A stretch of 64,000 nt of DNA from Limiplasma sp958448555 (GTDB taxonomy: Bacteria > Bacillota > Clostridia > Christensenellales > Aristaeellaceae). Below, in pieces: positions 57,678 to 64,000 of this stretch. Where the stretch lies: positions 1-64,000 of the forward strand of contig CAUDEL010000004.1 in NCBI GenBank assembly GCA_958448555.1, written 5' to 3'. The position numbers and the translations under genes were made by a program. Position 1 is the stretch's first letter, and the number at the start of each line of letters is the position of its first letter. The notes below the pieces were generated by a model. The model was not told where the DNA came from. It ran no database searches and worked only from the letters and a program-made list of their open reading frames with translations.

Positions 57678-58951
57678 GGAAAGACGCATTGACGGGCGCG
57701 CCATGGCTGTTGGCCGTGGCGCGCGTTTTTGAGCGGGCGGGGGAGCCGGTCTACCTGGTGGGCGGCGCGGTGCGAAACCCGCTGATGCGCTTGCCCCTGT
57801 CCGACGTGGACGTGTGCGGCCCGGCGCGGCCGGAGCGGGTGATGGCGCTGTGCGAGGGCACGGAGGTGCGCGCGGTGCTGCGCGCCGCGCATTTCGGCAC
57901 GGTGGAGCTGCATGTGACGGACGCGGACGGCGCGCGCCACATGGCCGAGTACACCACCTTCCGCGAGGACAGCTACCGCTGCGGACACCGGCCGGACGCC
58001 GTGCGCTTCACCACGGAGATCTCCGTGGACGCGCTTCGGCGCGATTTCAGCGTCAACGCCCTCTACCGCCGCCTGCATGACGGAGCGCTGGGCCCGGTGA
58101 TCGACCCCACGGGAGGAGTCAGGCACCTTGAACAGGGCGTTTTGCATACCGTGACCCCGGACCCGGACCGCGTGCTTCGGGATGACGGCCTGCGCATTTT
58201 ACGCGCGGCGCGCTTTCAGGCCGAGCTGGACCTTGCGCCCACGCCCGCGCTGTTGGACAGCCTGGCGCGGCACGCGCCGCTGCTTAGGGATATCGCCTGC
58301 GAGCGGCTGCGGGACGAGCTCCAGAAGATTCTTCTGGCCGATCTGCGCTATCCGATGCTCAAGCGCCGCGCCCCGGCTACGGCCAGCGGGCTCAAAACCC
58401 TGCGGGCCTGCGGGGCGTGGCCCTACCTGCTGGATGCGCCCTACGACGAGGAAGCGGTAGGCGCCCTGGCGGCTCTCGACTGGGAAAACGCGCCGCTGGC
58501 GGGGCGGCTGGCGCTGCTTTTGCGGGGGATGGAGCCGCCCGAATTGCAAAACGCGCTCCTGCGCCTGCGATTTTCCACCCGCGACGCGGCGCTGGCTGCG
58601 CGCTATGCGGCGGCGCTGCGCTGCCCGTATGCGGACGCCTTTGAAACGGTGAAGCTGGGCCGCGACGCGGTGGCGTATGCGGCGGCCGCCTTCCATGCAC
58701 TGGGGGATGCGGCGGGCGAGGCGCGTGCGGCAGGGGCGCTGGATGCGCTTGGGGACGCGCCGTGGTCGCTCAGGGAGCTGGGCGTCGGCGGGGACGTGCT
58801 GATGCCCCTGCTGGCCGCGCGGGCCGTGCCCGCGCGGCAGATGGGCCGCCTGCTGGAAAATTTGTGGCGTATGGCGGCGGAGGGCCAGATCGCAAACGAA
58901 ACCGCCGCGCTGCTTGGCGCGGCGGAAGAATGGCTGAACCGCATGGAATAA
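57674..58951 (+). CDS. Poly(A) polymerase / CCA-adding enzyme family nucleotidyltransferase
   Basis: A 425-aa class II nucleotidyltransferase. The signature YLVGGAVRNPLMRLPLSDVDV (about 27-47; key residues GG and DVD) holds the two metal-binding aspartates; the usual GGxVRD reads GGAVRN here. EISVDALRRDFSVNALYRR (about 116-134) is motif B/C, and RFQAELDLAP and ERLRDELQKIL follow. It adds CCA to tRNA or tails RNA; the two activities cannot be told apart from sequence. No HD domain is visible. It starts in an ATGA overlap with the peptidase gene. Confidence 0.88.
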   Translation: MRKDALTGAPWLLAVARVFERAGEPVYLVGGAVRNPLMRLPLSDVDVCGPARPERVMALCEGTEVRAVLRAAHFGTVELHVTDADGARHMAEYTTFREDSYRCGHRPDAVRFTTEISVDALRRDFSVNALYRRLHDGALGPVIDPTGGVRHLEQGVLHTVTPDPDRVLRDDGLRILRAARFQAELDLAPTPALLDSLARHAPLLRDIACERLRDELQKILLADLRYPMLKRRAPATASGLKTLRACGAWPYLLDAPYDEEAVGALAALDWENAPLAGRLALLLRGMEPPELQNALLRLRFSTRDAALAARYAAALRCPYADAFETVKLGRDAVAYAAAAFHALGDAAGEARAAGALDALGDAPWSLRELGVGGDVLMPLLAARAVPARQMGRLLENLWRMAAEGQIANETAALLGAAEEWLNRME

Positions 58952-58972
58952 GCGGCGGAGGAGCGCGGCCTG

Positions 58973-60739
58973 TCAGCCGTTGCCTTCCCACAGCCAGCTC
59001 TGCGGCACATAACCCGCGTCGCCCAGATCGGTCAGGAGGATGTAGAATTCATCCTCCACCACGCCCACAACATAGATGCTCCCCGCCAGCTCCTTTTCTG
59101 TGCCCTTGCGCGGGGCGGAATAGGCGGGCTGGCGTTCCTCCTGCTCCAGAACATACATCAGTTGCGGAAAAACGGGCTCGACCTCGTCCATTTCACCGCC
59201 GAAGGCCAGATAGCGCGTCATCATCCAGCCCTCCGGCCCGTCCGTGCCCAGGGCGACCCGCGTCCAGTCGCCCTCCTGCCCCAGCACGCTAAGGGGCGTG
59301 CCATTGTAGAACTTGCCCAGCGATTCGGCGCTTCGGTCCGGCTTCACGCGCAGGTGCAGGCGGTCGGCGGGGTCGGGGTTGCGCACCACCGCCCAGCCAT
59401 CGCGGTTCAGGGCCGCGGCAAGCGCCTCCCCGGTTCCCGGCAGGGCAGCGAGGTCCGCGCCGTCAAGGACCATCTGCGCAAGATCGCCCACAAACAGGCC
59501 GTCCTGCTTCTCCGGCGGCAACTGGGCGAAAACGCCCCAGAAGCGGCAGGAGTACTCAAGGGTTCCCGCGTCACCGGGAATCCGTGCCCATTCGAGCCGC
59601 CATTCATCGTCGGCCACGAGCGCATAGCCCGCCTGCGCATGCTGCTTGTCCCAGCAAAAGTTGATCTCGCCATCCGTCGTGTGGAACAGGTCCAGCGTCG
59701 TGTCCGGGGGCAGCGGGGCGGTCAGGCAGCTCTGGCGGTAGGTCCCGTCGTCGTTCAGGACGATCACCTGCACGCGGCGCTCTCCCGCGGCATCCTCCAC
59801 CAGCAGCACCAGGCCGCCGGATTGCAGATCGGACGCAAGCACCGTGCCCGCGACCGGGAGGCGGTCGGTGTCGAGCGCATCGTCCGTCAGAAAGGTATCG
59901 CCCCAGCCGCTGGCGTCGATGAGATCGGAGACGGGCTCCGTCTCCAGCCGGGCCAGCAGCGTTTCCGACAGCGGCACGGGGATGGAATCCGCCACGGTTT
60001 CGCCCTCCAGCGTGAACGTGGCGCGGCGGATGGCCAGCATCCCGTCTGAAATGCGCAGGTAGGCCGCAGTGACCCTCGTGCCGGAATTGTATGGATCATA
60101 GCTTTGCAGCGTATAGCCCGCAAAGGCGCTCCGTACGTTTTGCTCCAGCAGCCTTTCCCGCGCCTGCGCCTCCGCGGGCGTGGCGGGGTGCCACCTGAAA
60201 TCCCCGATCCAGGAATGTAGCGCGTCGCCCGCGTCCACGCTCGCTATGGGCTGGGCGCCGCCCTCGTAATAGCTAAGCCGCGTGCCCTGCACGATCACCT
60301 CGCCGCAATAGCGCTGGGGATCATACCAGCCGCAGATTGAAAACCACTGCCCGTCGTAGCGGTAGGAAAGCCGCGAGCCGTCCTCGCTGACGATGTCAAA
60401 ACCCAGATCGTCCGGCCATGCGGAGCCGTCCGCGCGGGACTGCCCCTGCCGGTGGCGCTCAAAGCGAAGGCCCGCGTGGCCCGACATGATTGAGCCGGAG
60501 GAGTGGTTTTGCCACGCGCCGTCCTTTTGAAGAAAGCCGTACAGGCTCCAATCGTTCAGCAAAAAAGCGTAGGCACTGCCGTCCGGTAGATCAAACAGCA
60601 GAGAATCCCACGATTCGTTTTCGTAGCCGTGTTCCGCCATCCAGCGGAGGATATCTTCGGGCACCTCCTGCGCGCGGGCGCAGGGAAGCACGCAGGCCAG
60701 GATTATGAGCAGAACCAGCGCGGCGAGCGTTCGTTTCAT
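58973..60739 (-). CDS. Secreted protein with bacterial SH3 domain
   Basis: A 588-aa exported protein with a signal peptide (residues 1-23, LLIILACVLPCARAQ). The first 400 residues I do not recognise; they are beta-rich with many Trp and Tyr. At about 448-510 lies a bacterial SH3 domain (DRLHLRVKPDRSAESLGKF, then GTPLSVLGQEGDWTRV and GPEGWMMTRYL), which usually binds cell-wall peptides. A weaker SH3-like tail follows (GYVPQSWL). The ATG at 60739 was chosen because it begins the signal peptide; only a weak G-rich site precedes it. It stands alone, facing the nucleotidyltransferase gene. Confidence 0.8.
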   Translation of the reverse strand: MKRTLAALVLLIILACVLPCARAQEVPEDILRWMAEHGYENESWDSLLFDLPDGSAYAFLLNDWSLYGFLQKDGAWQNHSSGSIMSGHAGLRFERHRQGQSRADGSAWPDDLGFDIVSEDGSRLSYRYDGQWFSICGWYDPQRYCGEVIVQGTRLSYYEGGAQPIASVDAGDALHSWIGDFRWHPATPAEAQARERLLEQNVRSAFAGYTLQSYDPYNSGTRVTAAYLRISDGMLAIRRATFTLEGETVADSIPVPLSETLLARLETEPVSDLIDASGWGDTFLTDDALDTDRLPVAGTVLASDLQSGGLVLLVEDAAGERRVQVIVLNDDGTYRQSCLTAPLPPDTTLDLFHTTDGEINFCWDKQHAQAGYALVADDEWRLEWARIPGDAGTLEYSCRFWGVFAQLPPEKQDGLFVGDLAQMVLDGADLAALPGTGEALAAALNRDGWAVVRNPDPADRLHLRVKPDRSAESLGKFYNGTPLSVLGQEGDWTRVALGTDGPEGWMMTRYLAFGGEMDEVEPVFPQLMYVLEQEERQPAYSAPRKGTEKELAGSIYVVGVVEDEFYILLTDLGDAGYVPQSWLWEGNG

Positions 60740-60804
60740 CGTCAAAACCCCCGTCCCCCTTTTTCCATACAACGAATGGGCATGGAAAACCCTTCCGGGA
60801 CCCG

Positions 60805-60837
60805 AAACAAAAACGCCCGGCCTCTTTTGAGACCGGG
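60805..60837 (-). terminator. Terminator of the GH112 operon
   Basis: A 9-bp stem (CCCGGTCTC with GAGGCCGGG as read on minus, one G-U pair, loop AAAA) followed by CGTTTTTGTTT. Confidence 0.85.
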
Positions 60838-60848
60838 TTAGACCGCCG

Positions 60849-60894
60849 ACAAAGGGCGTGTTGCAGAAATCAACTTCTGCGACACGCCCTTTGT
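60849..60894 (-). terminator. Long hairpin just downstream of the GH112 gene
   Basis: ACAAAGGGCGTGT (60849-60861) and ACACGCCCTTTGT (60882-60894) pair perfectly, and GCAGAA/TTCTGC continues the stem past one mismatch. It begins 9 bp after the GH112 stop on minus and lies just before the true terminator; it may protect the mRNA 3' end. Confidence 0.65.
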
Positions 60895-60902
60895 TATCAA
60901 AA

Positions 60903-63071
60903 CTATGCCATTTCAAACCACTGGATGCCGCCCGGGGCCAGATCAAGAGAGAAGCTGGAGCCGTCGCCACGGTAGACGGTGGCGGACTGAGGCTTGGCGG
61001 CGTTGTTGACGACGCAGTACTTGCGGCTGCTCGCGTAGGCATGCACATCCACGGCGGGGTTTGAGCTGAACCAGCGCAGCAGATCGCCTTCGGCGTGGGA
61101 GGCCCACATCACCGCGCGATGCAGGAGGCGGGCATTCTGCGGGCTGTAGGGCAGGCCGCTGAGGTAGACTGCGCGGCCCTTGCCCGCGTCGTTGACGCTG
61201 AGCTGCACGTCGCCGTCGCGCTTGATGAGCACCTGCGCGCCCTCCAGCGCGTACACGCCCTTCTTGCCCTCGCCGAAGTCGACGGGCTCGACGGCATCCT
61301 CCAGAAGGAAGTGGTCGGGATGCTCCTCCTGGTTGAACTTGCCGTAGCCCAAAGTGAAGCCGGTTTCCTTTTCCACGCCCAGTACCGAGGCGAGCTGGAA
61401 GTAGTGGCCCTGATACTGATGGCCGCTGGGCTCGCCCACGCCGATGAAGCCGCCGCCGCCGAGCACGAAGCCGCGGATGGCGGAAGCGACGGGCGCGTTT
61501 TCCCACCAGCGGCCGCCGGTGTGAGCGGTGTCGCCGTCGCCCACGCACACGAGCACATCCACGCCGCCCAGAACAGCGGGGTCGCGCTGGATGTCCTCGA
61601 AGCTGATGAAGGACACGTCGAACGGCGCGCCGCTGAGCACCTCGATCACGCCGGCGTAGCTGTAGTTCTCCTTCTGGTAGAGCGCATGGTGCACCATGTG
61701 GCAGCCCCAGGAGCGCGCCTTGCCCCAGCAGTTGAGCACGGCCACGCGCCTCAGGCACACGGGCCGGCCGCCCTGGACGTTCTTATAGAGCTGGCGGAAC
61801 TCGTTGCACACGCTCTCCACATAATCGAGGAACTCCGGGAACTGGCAGGCCAGCTTGAGGTAGCCGCCGTAGCCGATGCGGTCGATGGGCTTGCGCAGGA
61901 TGGCGCGGCGGGCGGTGAGCCAGTTGTCGCGCGCTTCGCCCACGGGATCGCCGCCCTCGTGGAAGGTGTCGGGGAAGAAGTATGGCAGGAAGCGGCCCTC
62001 GGTGTATTTGACGCCGGGGATATCGCTGATGAGGCGAAGCGTGCTGCCGTTTCCGACGCTGCCCACCACCGCGTCCAGGCCGATGCCGGCGAACTCCGGC
62101 ATGTAGGGCTCGGTGCCGATCCAGTGGTCGCCCAGGAACATCATGGCCTCGCGGCCGTACTCGTGGGTGATGTCCACAAACTCCCTGGCCAGCGCCGCGA
62201 CCTCGCGCCGCTGGAAGGCCTGGAAGTCCAGAAATTCCTTGCTGGGCACGCGGTACTGGTTGTTGTAGTAGCCCTGATCGACGATGTACTCGGGCCGGAA
62301 GGGATAGCCCGCTTCCTCCTCAAACCGCTCCAGGATGTAGGGCGAAACCGAGGCGGAATAGCCGTACCAGTCCACGTACTTCTGCCGCTTGAGCTCGTCA
62401 AAGACCAGCGTGAACTGGTGGAAGAACGTGGTGTAGCGCACGACGTTCACATACGGGTGGCTCTCCAGGAAGGCGCGCAGGCGCTTCAAGCTGAATGCAT
62501 GCGTCTTGGGCTGGCGCACGTCGAAGGTGATCTGGTGCTCAAAGTCCTTCCAATCGTTGACGATGGCGTTGTACATGTGCACCGGGTCCCAGATGAGGTA
62601 GCACAGGAAGCTGACCGTGTACTCATGATAGGGCTTGGCGTCATGGACGGTCACCACGCCGTCGGCATAGGACCACTTGGCCGTGTCCACGACCGCGCCC
62701 TCGGTGCGGTCCATGACCTCCCACCAGCGGTGGATGTCATCGCGGGTGTTGACCTGCATCAGCTCGGGCGACACGCCCTGCATCAGCGGGATGCGCAGCT
62801 CCGGGCCCGTCGCCGTGTGAAAGCCCGTCATGATGTAGCACTGCTGCACCTCGTCCGGGTTTTGACGGGCCCAGTCGTTGTCCTTGCGGGTGGTGTAGTA
62901 GGTGGCGTAGACCTTGGCGCCGGTGGAGCGCAGCGCGTCGGGGAAGTCGGTTCCGTCGCAGTCGCGCAGCGCGTCCGCGCCCCAGCGGTCAAGCAGCCTG
63001 AGGGTGTCGTCCACCACATCCACGTCCGTGGGGATGGTCACGCGCCCCGTCATGCGGATATCCTTATCCAT
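60903..63071 (-). CDS. 1,3-beta-galactosyl-N-acetylhexosamine phosphorylase (GH112)
   Basis: A 722-aa cytosolic phosphorylase that splits lacto-N-biose I or galacto-N-biose into galactose 1-phosphate and GlcNAc or GalNAc. The sequence follows the family along its full length: GRVTIPTDVDVVDDTLRLL (key start at about 9-27), RWGADALRDCDGTDFP, MGFxFxD-like VDWYGYSASVSPY, the EFLDFQAFQRREVAAL segment and FLGDHWIGTEPY with the likely general acid. It acts on host mucin or milk glycans after import. It is the last gene of a minus operon with a DUF6903 protein and sugar permeases; GAGGTGA overlaps the DUF6903 stop. Confidence 0.94.
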   Translation of the reverse strand: MDKDIRMTGRVTIPTDVDVVDDTLRLLDRWGADALRDCDGTDFPDALRSTGAKVYATYYTTRKDNDWARQNPDEVQQCYIMTGFHTATGPELRIPLMQGVSPELMQVNTRDDIHRWWEVMDRTEGAVVDTAKWSYADGVVTVHDAKPYHEYTVSFLCYLIWDPVHMYNAIVNDWKDFEHQITFDVRQPKTHAFSLKRLRAFLESHPYVNVVRYTTFFHQFTLVFDELKRQKYVDWYGYSASVSPYILERFEEEAGYPFRPEYIVDQGYYNNQYRVPSKEFLDFQAFQRREVAALAREFVDITHEYGREAMMFLGDHWIGTEPYMPEFAGIGLDAVVGSVGNGSTLRLISDIPGVKYTEGRFLPYFFPDTFHEGGDPVGEARDNWLTARRAILRKPIDRIGYGGYLKLACQFPEFLDYVESVCNEFRQLYKNVQGGRPVCLRRVAVLNCWGKARSWGCHMVHHALYQKENYSYAGVIEVLSGAPFDVSFISFEDIQRDPAVLGGVDVLVCVGDGDTAHTGGRWWENAPVASAIRGFVLGGGGFIGVGEPSGHQYQGHYFQLASVLGVEKETGFTLGYGKFNQEEHPDHFLLEDAVEPVDFGEGKKGVYALEGAQVLIKRDGDVQLSVNDAGKGRAVYLSGLPYSPQNARLLHRAVMWASHAEGDLLRWFSSNPAVDVHAYASSRKYCVVNNAAKPQSATVYRGDGSSFSLDLAPGGIQWFEMA

Positions 63072-63081
63072 TCAGGTCACC

Positions 63082-63258
63082 TCAACGATTTCTTCGGTTG
63101 TAATCCCAGATGATGACGAGCATGCCCACAATCCCCGCGGCCATCTCGCCCAGATTGGCATAGGAAACGCTCCGCTGTCCGTGCATCACCAGTCCGCAGA
63201 AAAACAGGAACAGGATCACACGCACCGCTGTGAGAATCCGCTGTTTCGTGTATTCCAT
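63082..63258 (-). CDS. DUF6903-like small membrane protein
   Basis: A 58-aa protein with two predicted TM helices (about 9-24, ILTAVRVILFLFFCGLV; and 37-52, MAAGIVGMLVIIWDY) joined by the HGQRSVSYANLG loop, with a basic NRRNR tail. It resembles the small DUF6903 proteins that lie beside GH112 genes and their transporters in Bacillota. The reading frame is complete, with ATG at 63258 and stop at 63082; it lies 10 bp from the GH112 start and 7 bp from the permease. A role as a helper subunit of the transporter is possible (inference). Confidence 0.8.
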   Translation of the reverse strand: MEYTKQRILTAVRVILFLFFCGLVMHGQRSVSYANLGEMAAGIVGMLVIIWDYNRRNR

Positions 63259-63265
63259 CGTTCAC

Positions 63266-64000
63266 TCATCCTTTCAAGCCGCCCAGGGTCATGCCCTGCG
63301 TCAGCTTTTTCTGCACGCAGATGTAGAGGATCAGCGTGGGCAGCATCACCAGCACCAATCCGGCGTACATCTGTCCGTACTGGGCGGCGGCGTTCTGCGC
63401 CTTCATCAGGTTCATCAGTCCCACGGGCAGCGTCTTGGGCCCCTTGGGGTCGGTCAGCAGCGTCATGGCGATGATGTACTCGTTCCAGAAGGACAGGAAG
63501 TTAAAGAGGATCACGGTCACGATGCTGGGTTTGGCCATGGGGAAGATGACCTTGACCATGGTGCGCGTATAGGAAGCGCCGTCGATGTAGGCCGCTTCCT
63601 CGTAAGCCTTGGGCAGCGTGGCGAAGTAGCCGGAGAGCAGGTAGATGGTGAAGGGCAGCGCCGTGGCCGCGTACACCACCGCCAGCATCACGATGTTGTT
63701 GAGGAACAGCCCGTCGATGCCGATGCCGCGCAGCGCCTTGTCCGCGTCCACGAACATCAGGAAGATGGGCACGACGATGTAGTTGACGTTGATGAACAAT
63801 CCGCCCATGAAGAGGGTGTTTAGCAGCTTGACGCCGCGGAAGTGGAAGCGGCTGAGCACGTAGGCGGCGGGCAGGGCCACCACCAGCAAAAGCGCCAGGG
63901 CGATGGCCGTGGTCAGCACGGAGTTGAGCATGAACTCACCCATGCGGGCCGTGGTCCAGGCATCCACGAAGTTCTGCCAGTACACGCCCATGGGGAGCGC
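63266..64000 (-). CDS. Carbohydrate ABC transporter permease, MalG type (5' end outside window)
   Basis: At least 245 residues of a CUT1 sugar permease; the start lies beyond position 64000. Five or six TM segments, the EAA loop AYEEAAYIDGASYTRTMVKVI (key EAAYIDGAS) and the GMTLGGLKG end are present. It precedes the DUF6903 gene and GH112, so the transporter probably imports lacto-N-biose or galacto-N-biose. Confidence 0.93.
   Translation of the reverse strand, partial: ALPMGVYWQNFVDAWTTARMGEFMLNSVLTTAIALALLLVVALPAAYVLSRFHFRGVKLLNTLFMGGLFINVNYIVVPIFLMFVDADKALRGIGIDGLFLNNIVMLAVVYAATALPFTIYLLSGYFATLPKAYEEAAYIDGASYTRTMVKVIFPMAKPSIVTVILFNFLSFWNEYIIAMTLLTDPKGPKTLPVGLMNLMKAQNAAAQYGQMYAGLVLVMLPTLILYICVQKKLTQGMTLGGLKG

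Overview
The window looks like chromosomal DNA of a high-GC, anaerobic, host-associated member of the Bacillota (Clostridia; something like the Christensenellales is my best guess, not proven). The reasons are a tRNA-responsive T-box leader, SpoIVB, anaerobic ribonucleotide reductase NrdD with NrdR boxes, a non-discriminating-type Asn-tRNA pathway (AspRS plus GatCAB), strong AAGGAGG ribosome binding sites, near-consensus sigma-A promoters with 17-bp spacers, and a lacto-N-biose phosphorylase locus of the kind used on mucin or milk glycans.

Layout. 1-90: 3' end of a 5S rRNA gene and its terminator. 221-1078: a beta-hydroxyacid dehydrogenase. 1160-5497 (minus): a four-gene accessory operon with a VirD4/TraG-like ATPase whose Walker B glutamate is missing, a 657-aa protein I cannot place, a Syd-like (SUKH superfamily) protein and a small beta-rich protein. 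5684-7450: a polytopic membrane protein. 7532-17608: a sugar-uptake and glycoside-cleavage operon (LacI regulator, GH31, GH65 phosphorylase, two ABC permeases, solute-binding protein, six-hairpin glycosidase). A 16-bp LacI-type operator occurs in the promoter and again, identically, inside the GH31 gene. 17660-26965: surface-glycan and envelope genes (nucleotide-sugar dehydrogenase, GT2 enzymes, DUF354 protein, GT-C-like membrane protein, zinc-ribbon/Yip1 protein, M1 peptidase, GT2-GtrA protein). 26983-28431: small genes (GNAT, UPF0291, DUF1292). 28443-30464 (minus): pseudouridine catabolism (PsuK with its own DNA-binding domain, PsuG). 30571-35954: T-box, AspRS fused to GatC, GatA, GatB; together these make Asn-tRNA(Asn) by transamidation. 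36009-38493 (minus): sugar transferase plus a split transketolase. 38728-42224: the rimO-pgsA-cinA-recA cluster.

42512-50550: a GT-C-like protein, a Tat-exported flavoprotein facing the TatB/TatA/TatC genes, an AT-rich cell-wall-anchored surface protein broken in a (G)8 tract, and three small metabolic or hydrolase genes. 50836-53290: nrdD with two NrdR boxes lying on its -35 and -10. 53375-54568: spoIVB with an altered C terminus, not followed by spo0A but by 620 bp of palindromic repeats that also occur downstream of recA. 55190-60739: a GntR regulator, M3 peptidase, a poly(A) polymerase/CCA-adding family protein and a secreted SH3 protein. 60903-64000 (minus): the GH112 phosphorylase, a DUF6903 small membrane protein and a sugar permease that runs off the window.

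The most interesting items are the AspRS-GatC fusion under an apparent Asn T-box, the uncharacterised ATPase/Syd-like operon, the paired LacI operators with one inside a coding region, the homopolymer-controlled surface protein, and the Tat-substrate/Tat-translocase pair. Genes are packed so tightly that three promoters use the stop codon of the upstream gene as part of their -35 box.
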